Source: a virus
Virus record (IMG/VR): IMGVR_UViG_3300044800_000035
Coordinates: 1-26,261 of that record
Strand: one strand, 5' to 3'
DNA length: 26,261 bases
In this document: piece by piece, positions 17,730-24,566 of the stretch
Layout: each line of letters begins with the position of its first letter
Position numbering within the stretch: the first letter of the stretch is position 1
Notes under the pieces: model-generated
Database searches by the model: none
What the model saw: only the letters and a program-made list of their open reading frames with translations
Told to the model about the DNA's origin: nothing
Position numbers and translations under genes: made by a program

Positions 17730-18987
17730 TTTTACCTCCATAAATCACACCCAGATAAAACATTGTGAGCGCCTGCACGGGCATGATCTGCCACGAGAAG
17801 AAAACGGCAGCACAGACGCACGAAGCGACAAGCCCGTAAAGCGGCACTCGGGCAGTCGGCATAAACCCCTTTGAGTTGCACGACATAATGTGCGCTCGAA
17901 ACAGAGACCACAAGACGGTGATGACCAGCAATGCCCCTCCAATTACTCCCCCAGCGAAGAGCCATTCAATATAATCGTTGTGCGCTTCTCCGTACAGATA
18001 TGCTTGCTGATTGTCTCCGGTGAAATAAGTTGTGTCTTTAGCATAGAGCCGCTGCGCAGCCTTTGCCAGCGCCACCTTGTCAACAACTCCACGCACAAGC
18101 GATTCCTGACTTTGGCTGCTCAGGTATTTGTGCGACGTGAGCAGCGGGATCACTTTGTCATATTGCGCGAACCCCCAACCGGCAAGCGGCTTCACGAGCG
18201 CAACCGTTATTGACGACTTCCAGATATCCAGGCGTATGTGCTTTTGGTTTGCGAAATTGAACGGCTTGACGAAGAAGTGAAAGAGAAGCACTGAACAGAA
18301 AAGCGCGATTAGGAGCATCGCCCTGAATCGTGCTGTTTTTAGCGTAATGGCGACGATCAAGAAGACGGCCACTGCCGCTGCGACGCCGATGAATGACTTT
18401 GCGAGCACAAGTCCCAGAATAGGTATCCACAGCAATTTCAATCTACCCTTTCGCAGGAAGACAGGCAGCATCACTGCAATGACACACGATTGGTCATCTT
18501 GGTTTCCCATCAATCCGGTGTATTGATACCACTGGACATTCTGCGCCACATATTGCTGCCCAAAATACTGCAAGACCTGAAAGCCGACACTGATCGTCGC
18601 ACAGAGCATAATCGCATCATAGATTTCGCCTGTGTATTGCTGCCAATAATCTCTGAGCAGAACCGCGCCGATGAAGAAAACGGCGAGAGAGAAGATGATA
18701 TATTCATCTATTCGTGGTCCCCCGATGAAGAGCTGCGCGCATGCCCATAACATCAGGCAGCCAAGCGTCCTGCTTATCGCTACGAGAATATAAATCCCCG
18801 CAGCGACGGTCAGGAAGAAGGTAAAGTTCGCTGTGCGTTGCAAGCGCAAATTCAGGCCGTTTGGTATCAGTAAGGCGGTGCCGGCGAAAAGGACGAGGAC
18901 GATAAGCCAGGCGATCATCTTTGAGCGCGCCCGTGAATCTCCCAACCGGCAATGATCATTGCCGGTTGTGTTGCCCATTGAAATCAT
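17659..18987 (-). CDS. O-antigen ligase/polymerase-like membrane protein
   Basis: A 442-aa protein with about ten hydrophobic segments, a large loop at about residues 290-350, and the motif GEAHNDYIEWLFAGGVIG (about 352-369), the hallmark of the Wzy_C/WaaL family. Relatives join or polymerise O-antigen or other glycans on the periplasmic side of the inner membrane. In a phage this suggests alteration of the host surface to block superinfection, but that is inference. The ATG at 18987 has GAGG four bases before it. ATG starts at 18978 and 18918 are also possible, the last just ahead of the first membrane helix. A 26-base perfect palindrome lies at 18943-18968. The end overlaps the next gene. 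Confidence 0.8.
   Translation of the reverse strand: MISMGNTTGNDHCRLGDSRARSKMIAWLIVLVLFAGTALLIPNGLNLRLQRTANFTFFLTVAAGIYILVAISRTLGCLMLWACAQLFIGGPRIDEYIIFSLAVFFIGAVLLRDYWQQYTGEIYDAIMLCATISVGFQVLQYFGQQYVAQNVQWYQYTGLMGNQDDQSCVIAVMLPVFLRKGRLKLLWIPILGLVLAKSFIGVAAAVAVFLIVAITLKTARFRAMLLIALFCSVLLFHFFVKPFNFANQKHIRLDIWKSSITVALVKPLAGWGFAQYDKVIPLLTSHKYLSSQSQESLVRGVVDKVALAKAAQRLYAKDTTYFTGDNQQAYLYGEAHNDYIEWLFAGGVIGGALLVITVLWSLFRAHIMSCNSKGFMPTARVPLYGLVASCVCAAVFFSWQIMPVQALTMFYLGVIYGGKNEKAPDVYNPGGAPYRCNPLYCR
18943..18968. repeat. Perfect 26-base palindrome
   Basis: Arms CAACCGGCAATGA and TCATTGCCGGTTG are exact reverse complements with no spacer. As RNA read leftward it gives an 11-bp stem closed by a GATC loop. 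No T-run follows, so it is not a standard terminator. It lies in the first codons of the ligase-like frame, or just before the gene if that gene starts at 18918. It could be an mRNA hairpin that limits translation or a protein-binding site. Confidence 0.8.
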
Positions 18988-18997
18988 GCCGCCTCGC

Positions 18998-19480
18998 TTA
19001 GTATCCGACGCACATATAGTTTATCGTATCGGAGCCAGTGCCAAAGAACCCCACCATTGAGCCGCTGTATGGGACAGATATCCTCACTGCGTTTGTAGCG
19101 GTAATATCATTCGCAGTGCAGAGATAAGTTGTGGCGCTGGTGAAGCTGAGTCCCGTGAGCGACGCAGATGCGTTACTCAACGTCAACTTTCCAGTCACTA
19201 CCATCGTTGCTGGCTGGTTTGTAACAGAACAGGCAAGAGCAGACCCGCATACGATGGCGTTGATCGTTTGCGGTACGTAACCGGCATTGATAAAATCGGC
19301 CTCGTATCTGTTTGGCACGCTGATCGTCCCGGTTGCGCTCGGCGTATAGGTATTTCCGTCACGGTCAATTGCCTGCCCAATGCCGGAAGGCACCACGAAT
19401 GTTACGTTTGCAAAGGCTGGCATGACCAGCGCAAGGCAGAGCATTAAAACTATGAAAAGAATCGATGTGAGCTTTTTCAT
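18998..19480 (-). CDS. Secreted protein, phage-type N-domain, unknown function
   Basis: A 160-aa protein with a clear Sec signal peptide (MKKLTSILFIVLMLCLALVM, then PAFA as a cleavage site at about residue 24). The next about 45 residues (FVVPSGIGQAIDRDGN through EADFINAGYVPQ) resemble the small protein encoded next door (19512-19709), with similar DGN, TG and GY-P features. The rest (TGKLTLSNASASLTGLSFTS through NYMCVGY) is strand-rich with cysteines. An AAAGGAG site lies before the ATG. It is likely exported by the infected cell. Its role is not known. Position among late genes could mean a structural origin, but the signal peptide argues for a periplasmic or cell-surface role. Confidence 0.65.
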   Translation of the reverse strand: MKKLTSILFIVLMLCLALVMPAFANVTFVVPSGIGQAIDRDGNTYTPSATGTISVPNRYEADFINAGYVPQTINAIVCGSALACSVTNQPATMVVTGKLTLSNASASLTGLSFTSATTYLCTANDITATNAVRISVPYSGSMVGFFGTGSDTINYMCVGY

Positions 19481-19511
19481 TTTGGCTTCTCCTTTGTTTT
19501 TAATTTATCGG

Positions 19512-19709
19512 TTATGATACGGGTGTATATCCCGATCCCTGCAAAATCGCGGCATGCGCGGCGCTTGCCAATACCTGCCCGGAACTGATATCCAGTTCGA
19601 TGGAATTCCCGTTGTCGTCCGTCACGAACAGTCTGTCAATTCCTGGCGGGACGTTGAGAAGTATGGAGCCGCCTGGGTCGGTTGAAACGGATGTTTTCTT
19701 TTTAGCCAT
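19512..19709 (-). CDS. Small phage protein between terminase and portal blocks
   Basis: A 65-aa protein (MAKKKTSVSTDPGGSILLNV start, ILQGSGYTPVS end). Similar small proteins ending in a G-Y/F motif occur beside terminase and portal genes in many phages, where they are usually unassigned. Weak resemblance to residues 25-75 of the neighbouring exported protein suggests a shared domain. The ATG overlaps the end of the terminase gene by eight bases and has GGAGG eight bases upstream. Confidence 0.62.
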   Translation of the reverse strand: MAKKKTSVSTDPGGSILLNVPPGIDRLFVTDDNGNSIELDISSGQVLASAAHAAILQGSGYTPVS

Positions 19710-21240
19710 TTGCCTGACCTCCTTTGTTTTTTAATCTGCCTTTGATATCGGAGAGGTGTTTTTCTATCGCCTCTTTTCTTTTTTTCACCACTTCCGCCAT
19801 GCCCCTATCTTCCAGTGCCTTCAGCGCGGCGTCGTGCTGATTAGCCATGTGGTCGAGCATGCCCATGCCGCCCGCACCCTGTGATAGATAAAATAAGGCC
19901 TTTGATGTGATGTCGGGATCTTCATCGTGTGCGCCGCCAGGGAAGATTGACATTTGGTCTACATATTCACCTACCCAAGGCTGATCTTCCGGCAGGAAGA
20001 CGCGCCCGGATTCACATAGCGGCGTAATGACATGCGCATTTGTAATCTTGTCCTTGTCTGCCGGAATTGCAATAATGGGAATTTTTGTCTCGCGCCTGAG
20101 TTCTTGAATAAGGCTTTGTCCGCTGGCCTTGTCTTCGATGAGGACGACATAGGGATGGTGATCATCATACTGTTGGATTGCGACGCGCTTTAGATCGGGA
20201 AATGGAATGCGGCCCCCAGTCCTGATGCGTTCCGGCCATCGATCAATGAGATAATAGCCATTGTCACCCTCACCCCACGTCTGGCAGCTCGAGGGATCGT
20301 TCCGTTGTTTTTCTTTAAATCCCGTATCCCAAAATTGGATAATGCGCTTTATGCGCGGCAACGCTTTGTAGTATTTCCACCATTCACGCTTAAATATGTC
20401 GCCGGCAGCGGCTGTTGGATTCTGCTGATACAGACATTCAAAATCACCGCCCATTGTGGTTTTAATTGCTTGAAGTTCTGCAACACCAAATCGCTCTGGA
20501 CAAAGTGCATCACCTTCTTTTCTGCCCAGCGGATCATTCGCTTCTGCAAAAGCGGGTAGCTTGATGACTTTCCATTCCTGCGTAGTATCATTTGCAAGAA
20601 TGCGCCCCGCAAGGTCGTCATGATGCCATCGGGTCATGATAAGAATTATGAACGCGCCAGGCTCCAGGCGTGTATAGAGGTCGTCACGATACCAGTCCCA
20701 AACCTTCTCGCGGTAAATCGCGCTATAGGCCTCTTCCCGGGATTTCACCGGGTCGTCGATGATTATCCCATTTGCACCATGTCCAGTTACCCCGGAACCC
20801 ACACCCACCGCCCGCACGCCGCCCTCTGCATCAGTAGTCCAGTCATCAATGGCCTCCCTGTCCAGGTGAAGCCCCCTTGACTGCGCAATACGTTGAACCT
20901 TCCGGCTAAATTTCGAGGCAAGTGAAAAGTTGTAGGCGGCGAGGATAAAGCGCATCGATGGAGATCGTTCCAGCATCCATGCTGGGAAGCGCACCGTCAC
21001 CGCCTCAGACTTGCCGTGGCGGGGGGGCATGAAGATCATAAGGCGGTTTATATCTCCGGCCACAACATCAAGAAGCGCCTCATAGAGCAGGAGAAGGTAG
21101 GGCCATGTCCATATATATTTTGGAGAGACTATAGGCAGCCATTTTTTGAATGGTGTATTTTGGCGGGAAGAAACGCGCCTGCGCAGTTCCAATTCCGCTG
21201 CGGCTCTCATTGATAGTGGTATTGCAGGCACAACATTCAT
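19702..21240 (-). CDS. terL: Terminase large subunit
   Basis: A 512-aa packaging motor and nuclease. The ATPase part has Walker A PPRHGKSE (residues 72-79), Walker B GIIIDDP (158-164) and a coupling-type motif MTRWHHDD (202-209). The nuclease part has FWDTG (Asp305), VLIEDKASG (Glu369/Asp370) and HDEDPDITSKAL (about 438-449), the three acidic clusters of the RNase H-like fold. The last 60 residues are charged and helical and probably contact the portal. It begins on an ATG that overlaps the small-subunit stop (ATGA). It cuts concatemers and drives DNA into the prohead through the portal. Confidence 0.93.
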   Translation of the reverse strand: MNVVPAIPLSMRAAAELELRRRVSSRQNTPFKKWLPIVSPKYIWTWPYLLLLYEALLDVVAGDINRLMIFMPPRHGKSEAVTVRFPAWMLERSPSMRFILAAYNFSLASKFSRKVQRIAQSRGLHLDREAIDDWTTDAEGGVRAVGVGSGVTGHGANGIIIDDPVKSREEAYSAIYREKVWDWYRDDLYTRLEPGAFIILIMTRWHHDDLAGRILANDTTQEWKVIKLPAFAEANDPLGRKEGDALCPERFGVAELQAIKTTMGGDFECLYQQNPTAAAGDIFKREWWKYYKALPRIKRIIQFWDTGFKEKQRNDPSSCQTWGEGDNGYYLIDRWPERIRTGGRIPFPDLKRVAIQQYDDHHPYVVLIEDKASGQSLIQELRRETKIPIIAIPADKDKITNAHVITPLCESGRVFLPEDQPWVGEYVDQMSIFPGGAHDEDPDITSKALFYLSQGAGGMGMLDHMANQHDAALKALEDRGMAEVVKKRKEAIEKHLSDIKGRLKNKGGQANG

Positions 21241-21605
21241 CGAATAAGACCCTTTGGAATTTTCCCCTTTACAATATCCGCGAGTTCTTCATCTGTCAGG
21301 TTTGATAAATTAAGATTCCCGCTAAGTTCAATCTTCTTCCTCTCGCACGGCTTCATGTCGTGGATTAAAATGCCAAGTTGCGCAGCGTCCAGCCTGCGCC
21401 CATGGTCTACACGCGGCTTTGCATAAAAAAAACGCATTGCCCGCGTGTCGTATGATATTTTAACTTCATTTGCATCGAGACCCTCAGAGATGCGCTGTAG
21501 GATGCGCCGCGTGGTGAGCTTTACACTTTTTGCCTCCTTGAGAACTTTCTGGCGGGCTATTTTTGCAGCTTCAAGCCCTATTTCTTCGTTCGATTTGGTT
21601 TTCAT
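21237..21605 (-). CDS. terS: Terminase small subunit candidate
   Basis: A 122-aa protein directly before terL, with a four-base overlap. The helical N-terminus (about residues 1-45) could bind DNA. The part DHGRRLDAAQLGILIHDM (about 67-84) followed by KIELSGNLNLSNLTDEELADIV (about 91-112) is like the C-terminal region of many small terminases, which ends in an LTDEEL segment that meets the large subunit. No Shine-Dalgarno sequence is visible: the bases before ATG are CCCTCCGTA. A possible promoter ends about ten bases upstream, so translation may be leaderless. Confidence 0.72.
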   Translation of the reverse strand: MKTKSNEEIGLEAAKIARQKVLKEAKSVKLTTRRILQRISEGLDANEVKISYDTRAMRFFYAKPRVDHGRRLDAAQLGILIHDMKPCERKKIELSGNLNLSNLTDEELADIVKGKIPKGLIR

Positions 21606-21614
21606 TACGGAGGG

Positions 21615-21643
21615 AGTGTATCAGGCAAAAACGGATTTGAAAA
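21615..21643 (-). promoter_or_regulatory. Possible promoter for packaging genes
   Basis: Read leftward: -35 TTTTCA (21643-21638), 17-base spacer, -10 TACACT (21620-21615). Each matches four of six consensus bases. The predicted start point lies 2-5 bases from the ATG of the small terminase gene, which lacks a ribosome-binding site. It is weak by sequence alone. Confidence 0.3.
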
Positions 21644-21671
21644 TATACAGCAGGGATACAAGAGGGGGTAT

Positions 21672-21869
21672 TTAGGAGACACGCCCCTGCTTGATCTTGT
21701 TAAATGCGATCAACCACTGATCTAATTCATAGGGTAGGCTCGCCGGAGTTCCTCCGGGGAGATAATGAACCGGCATGGAATACTTTTTGCGGTACTTCTT
21801 GCACGTATTGATATGCAGGCCGATGTAGCAAGCGATCTCTTTCCAGCCGGTCAGCCAGGTGTCAGCCAT
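21672..21869 (-). CDS. Nu1/excisionase-like winged HTH protein
   Basis: A 65-aa protein (start MADTWLTGWKEIACYIGLHI). The GWKEIACYIGLHINTCKKYR part (residues 8-27) is a helix-turn-helix, then SMPVHYLPGG (about 31-40) is the wing, and LPYELDQWLIAF (about 44-55) is the final helix. This is the layout of lambda Nu1 and excisionase-type DNA-binding domains. Just ahead of the terminase genes it could recognise the packaging site or regulate late genes. The start overlaps the stop of the small upstream ORF as TGATG and has only a weak site of its own, so translation is probably coupled. Confidence 0.7.
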   Translation of the reverse strand: MADTWLTGWKEIACYIGLHINTCKKYRKKYSMPVHYLPGGTPASLPYELDQWLIAFNKIKQGRVS

Positions 21870-22000
21870 CAGCGCACCCAAAACTTTATCATGTCAGCCC
21901 ACCAGTCCGGCATGTACACCACAATCTCAGCCGTGTAGACGCCCAAGAAAGCGGATAACGCGATCAGGAGTATCCATCTTTTCCATTTCTCTGATATCAT
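21869..22000 (-). CDS. 43-aa single-pass membrane protein
   Basis: A short ORF with start MISEKWKRWILLIALSAFLG and end DMIKFWVR. Positive residues (KWKR) precede a 20-residue hydrophobic stretch (about residues 9-29), followed by an aromatic-rich tail (MPDWWADMIKFW). AAGGAG sits seven bases before the ATG, one of the better sites in the early region. Its TGA shares a base with the ATG of the HTH gene. Function is not known. Tiny membrane proteins in early phage regions often act on the host membrane, but nothing here proves it. Confidence 0.55.
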   Translation of the reverse strand: MISEKWKRWILLIALSAFLGVYTAEIVVYMPDWWADMIKFWVR

Positions 22001-22040
22001 TTTCAAACTCCTTGAGTATGTGATTATGGTCATGTGGCAT
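21927..22040 (-). CDS. Possible 37-aa protein overlapping the membrane ORF
   Basis: A short ORF in another frame (start MPHDHNHILKEFENDIREME). It begins three bases after the stop of the replication gene with a weak GAGGA directly before the ATG. The product is hydrophilic and likely one helix. It covers the leader and first half of the 43-aa ORF, so it may be a real protein or a leader frame whose translation opens the next start. Composition looks protein-like but evidence is thin. Confidence 0.35.
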   Translation of the reverse strand: MPHDHNHILKEFENDIREMEKMDTPDRVIRFLGRLHG

Positions 22041-22043
22041 TCC

Positions 22044-22856
22044 TCAAAATGGGATATCTTTTAGATCAACTTCTTTCCCAACTGCCTTTGTTAGTTTTTT
22101 AATCTCGCTCAGCGGAACTCTCGGCGCGCAGTGGATGCAGTCTTTTTCAAAACAGTCTGCCGGTAGGACTTCTTTTTTGCACTTTGGGCAGATTGAGTAC
22201 CGCGATTCCTTTGGCGCTGGCTTACTTCCATTCCCGCCCGCTGGATTTCTTTTCTCCCAGGTTATGATCGCAGCCTTCCAGTCTCTCATTTTGTTCTTGC
22301 CTACCATCCAGTCGTTTGACGTATAGTGCGCGAGCCATAATTCGGGGTCTATTCCATTCCGTCTTTCCCGGCAATAAGTTGCTATTTCTTCAAGGGTCGG
22401 TTTTATGAATGTCGCCCTCTTTCTATTCTTTGTAACTGTAACTGAATCTGTAACTGAAACTGAAACACCGTGTGACGAGTCCGTTACATCATCCGTGACG
22501 GTAGCGTTACGCTTGTCCTTTGACCTGAACCGCTGTTGACGCAAACGGTTATACTCTCTATCTTTATCGTCTTGCATCATGCGCCGTGACCAAAGCGTTA
22601 CATAACCGTTAGCCTCACGTTGTCCCGATGCTATCCCCTCGGTTAACAGGTAGTCGAGTATGCGGTTAGTGCAGTCAATGTCCTTGCGGAGTATCACCGA
22701 CCAGCGATCCGGCCTAAGGGTCAATCTGCCCCTCTGTGGCGCCCACCACAAACGGCAACAAATCCTCACCCACGCACCCTCTATTTCAAGAGAATGTTCG
22801 TCAAGATCGCGCTGCCAGTCGGAGGGGTAAAATAGAAATGCGGGGTTTTTTCCCAA
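22044..22856 (-). CDS. DUF1376-like phage replication protein with Cys cluster
   Basis: A 270-aa protein. Residues 1-90 (KNPAFLFYPSDWQRDLDEHS, then EIEGAWVRICCRLWWAPQRG) have the DUF1376-like winged domain found in phage replication proteins. The middle is a variable Thr/Ser/Val-rich linker. Residues about 150-200 resemble a helical domain of replication initiators (PTLEEIATYCRERRNGIDPELWLAHYT, WKAAIITWEKRN). Near the end CPKC-x9-C-x4-C-x2-C forms a probable zinc-binding cluster (about 227-247). The start is TTG at 22856, seven bases after GAGGA. No ATG precedes the conserved beginning. It probably opens the phage origin or loads a helicase, but no helicase loader is seen nearby. Confidence 0.73.
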   Translation of the reverse strand: MGKNPAFLFYPSDWQRDLDEHSLEIEGAWVRICCRLWWAPQRGRLTLRPDRWSVILRKDIDCTNRILDYLLTEGIASGQREANGYVTLWSRRMMQDDKDREYNRLRQQRFRSKDKRNATVTDDVTDSSHGVSVSVTDSVTVTKNRKRATFIKPTLEEIATYCRERRNGIDPELWLAHYTSNDWMVGKNKMRDWKAAIITWEKRNPAGGNGSKPAPKESRYSICPKCKKEVLPADCFEKDCIHCAPRVPLSEIKKLTKAVGKEVDLKDIPF

Positions 22857-22866
22857 TAGCGATTCC

Positions 22867-23316
22867 TCAGATTATTTTCGGCTTTGGTAACTGGATTAGG
22901 TTCGACTCAACTTCTTCCTCGATCATGATGCTCAGGGCGTGGGTATCCATCAGGCTGATGTTCCCCATGAACCCGGACATGGGCAGCTTGTGCAGCGAGA
23001 CCACAACTACGCAGTTGACTAAATCCTCAAGCGCTTTCGTGCAGAGATCGACCGCTGGGTTCGGCTGCTGGACGCCGTCAACCTCTATCGTCGGCAGCAC
23101 AATAATCTGTCCCGTTGCCTCGTCCTTCGTACCGTGCTTTATTATAATATCGTTCCGTTCCTTCTCGATGCGCTCCGCGATAGGGCGCAGATGCTGCCAG
23201 TTCCGGCTCATCCAGTACGATGTCCGCGGATGCAGGGGCATGTTGCCGATACGGACCATCGCCTGATATGCCGCCGCCACTTCCTTGATTGACAAAATCA
23301 TTTTCGTTCCGACCAT
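22867..23316 (-). CDS. Phage protein resembling DUF1617
   Basis: A 149-aa protein. The first half (ILSIKEVAAAYQAMVRIGNM, then SYWMSRNWQHLRPIAERIEKERNDIIIKHG) looks like the helical start of DUF1617-type phage proteins. The rest holds a TGQIIVLP strand and a hydrophobic end. Its function in the family is not known. GGAGG at a normal distance precedes the ATG. It lies between the small winged-helix-like gene and the replication gene in the early operon. Confidence 0.58.
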   Translation of the reverse strand: MVGTKMILSIKEVAAAYQAMVRIGNMPLHPRTSYWMSRNWQHLRPIAERIEKERNDIIIKHGTKDEATGQIIVLPTIEVDGVQQPNPAVDLCTKALEDLVNCVVVVSLHKLPMSGFMGNISLMDTHALSIMIEEEVESNLIQLPKPKII

Positions 23317-23319
23317 TTT

Positions 23320-23580
23320 TTAACCTCCATATTTTATTTTATACATCCGGTTTCCCTTGACCCCGGGTATTGATTTGCAGTCATAATCCATGCCGTTCTT
23401 CCTAAGAAATGGCCTTATGTCAGAGCGGATTCTTGCCGTCTCAACCTTGACGATATTGTGAATCTGCCAGGTCGTTATTTCGCCGTGCTCTCTTAGATAT
23501 TCATAGAGACGGTAGCTATCCGTCCCCGGCGTGAAGATGTTTTTCGGATACGGATTAAAGTTCAAAGCCGCCTGGATCAT
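23320..23580 (-). CDS. Small winged-helix-like early protein
   Basis: An 86-aa protein (MIQAALNFNPYPKNIF start). The TPGTDSYRLYEYLREHGEITTWQIHNIV part (residues 17-44), then KVETARIRSDIRPFLRKNGMDYDC, is like a winged-helix domain with TTWQIHNIV as a helix-turn and a basic recognition helix. The frame is open further upstream, but that part overlaps the nuclease gene. The ATG at 23580 overlaps the nuclease stop as ATGA, so I use it. It may regulate or bind DNA during replication. The target is not known. Confidence 0.62.
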   Translation of the reverse strand: MIQAALNFNPYPKNIFTPGTDSYRLYEYLREHGEITTWQIHNIVKVETARIRSDIRPFLRKNGMDYDCKSIPGVKGNRMYKIKYGG

Positions 23581-23906
23581 CCCTTGTCCTTGTAGAATAA
23601 AAAGCGATCTTGCAATCCCAACGCCTCGATCACGTCCCCAATCGAGCGAGCACAGAGCGCAATCCCGCCGCGTGTCTTTATTTCTTCCAGGAATAGTTTC
23701 TGATGCTCGCTTAGAACGCCCTTTGGCGCTTTGATTTCGATGGCTATCATCCTGCCGTCGTGATTGATCCCGAGAATATCTGCAATGCCGGCCTTCGACA
23801 TCGCCCCTTGCCATGCCTTCCAGTGATAGATACGTGCGTGGTAGAGCACGTCGCGGATCTGGCGGGTGAGGATGGCCTCTTGCGTTACTTTTTTACGTGG
23901 TCTCAT
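23577..23906 (-). CDS. VRR-NUC domain nuclease
   Basis: A 109-aa single-domain VRR-NUC protein of the PD-(D/E)xK nuclease superfamily. Key residues are Asp in KAGIADILGIN (about residues 37-47) and Glu-x-Lys in MIAIEIKAPKG (about 52-62), followed by LSEHQKLFLEEI and GGIALCARS. Stand-alone phage members of this family are thought to resolve branched DNA or nick structures in replication. The open frame has an earlier possible start at 23954, but the ATG at 23906 has AAAGG eight bases upstream and precedes the domain by a normal short basic lead (MRPRKKVTQE). Confidence 0.85.
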   Translation of the reverse strand: MRPRKKVTQEAILTRQIRDVLYHARIYHWKAWQGAMSKAGIADILGINHDGRMIAIEIKAPKGVLSEHQKLFLEEIKTRGGIALCARSIGDVIEALGLQDRFLFYKDKG

Positions 23907-23964
23907 AAGGTATACCTTTATCAGAACATCATCCGAACATTGTCTACGTGACACGCAAAAAAAA

Positions 23965-24228
23965 TTATGAGAACATCTTCAGCACTTCGGACAGCGGCCT
24001 GTCCTGGTACTCTTTGATAAGCAGCATTTTCTCCATGTCGGTGGAAAGGCCCTTGATGATGTAGCGGGCGCACAGATCAGAAACGGTCACGCCCTGCTTA
24101 TTGGCAAAATCGTATATGGCTTTTTTAAGTTCTTCTGATCCTGTGAATGTGATTTTTTCGTTGCGCTTGCCTTCTTCGAGGTAAGCAAAGAGAGGTAATT
24201 TTGATGTGTCGAGATCGATTTTTGGCAT
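23965..24228 (-). CDS. Ribbon-helix-helix-like regulator
   Basis: An 87-aa protein. EKITFTGSEELKKAIYDFAN (about residues 24-43), followed by KQGVTVSDLCARYIIKGL, fits a strand-helix-helix (ribbon-helix-helix) DNA-binding unit. The C-terminal EYQDRPLSEVLKMFS could be an extra helix. It lies just after the Cro-like gene and could be a second early regulator. Its Shine-Dalgarno is weak. The 89 bases upstream (24229-24317) hold a small GC hairpin (24299-24314) and no clear promoter. Confidence 0.55.
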   Translation of the reverse strand: MPKIDLDTSKLPLFAYLEEGKRNEKITFTGSEELKKAIYDFANKQGVTVSDLCARYIIKGLSTDMEKMLLIKEYQDRPLSEVLKMFS

Positions 24229-24317
24229 ATATTAATCCAAGAAAGTATGATAAAGAAAGGGCAGAGCTCAAAAGGTTCCGAGACGGGCAATCTCATGAGG
24301 GGCTTCTGCGCCCCGCC

Positions 24318-24512
24318 CTATTTCGCGTCAGGGTAAAGCAGCTCTTTGATCGTAACCGCGCCGCCCGACGCCTCCTCGATGCGAAGCGCGAGCTTTCGTC
24401 CGGGAACATATCGGGAGTTGCTACAGAGATTGTTTACGTAGTTCTCCGTCGTCCCGACTTTGCCAGCGAATTCTTTGCGGTTTTTATTTTTCAGGAATTC
24501 ATTTAGCTTCAT
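24318..24512 (-). CDS. Cro-like HTH regulator
   Basis: A 64-aa protein (MKLNEFLKNKNRKEFAGKVG start). KNRKEFAGKVGTTENYVNNLCSN (about residues 9-31) is a helix-turn-helix, followed by RKLALRIEEASGGAVTIKELL, similar to Cro/YdaS-type proteins. It is the first gene of the leftward programme. I chose the ATG at 24512. The other start, 18 bases upstream, falls inside the -10 region of the promoter. No Shine-Dalgarno is seen, and the predicted transcript begins only one or a few bases before this ATG, so the mRNA may be leaderless. It probably competes with the divergent regulator for the shared operators. Confidence 0.72.
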   Translation of the reverse strand: MKLNEFLKNKNRKEFAGKVGTTENYVNNLCSNSRYVPGRKLALRIEEASGGAVTIKELLYPDAK

Positions 24513-24520
24513 GAGTACGA

Positions 24521-24554
24521 AGTAAATCATATTACTTTACCCTTGTCAACCAAA
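24521..24554 (-). promoter_or_regulatory. Leftward early promoter with phased operator half-sites
   Basis: Read leftward: -35 TTGACA (24549-24544), 17-base spacer, -10 TTTACT (24526-24521). The -10 and spacer are covered by GTAAA-N9-TTTAC (24522-24540). A weaker half-site, CCAAA on the plus strand, lies 14 bases on at 24550-24554. The same layout, with the same 17-base spacing, recurs at 25551-25584. The region also lies upstream of the divergent regulator gene (24567), so one operator could control both sides. Confidence 0.72.
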
Positions 24555-24566
24555 ATATTTGACTAT

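Noticed and set aside
23581-23814. Upstream extension of the small winged-helix-like gene to 164 aa.
   Set aside because: The extension lies wholly inside the VRR-NUC gene, is rich in Arg/Ser/Asp without structure, and the internal ATG has a coupled ATGA start.
24299-24314. GGGGC/GCCCC hairpin after the Cro-like gene as a terminator.
   Set aside because: The stem is only five pairs and no T-run follows on either strand. It might be a weak attenuator, but there is not enough to call it.
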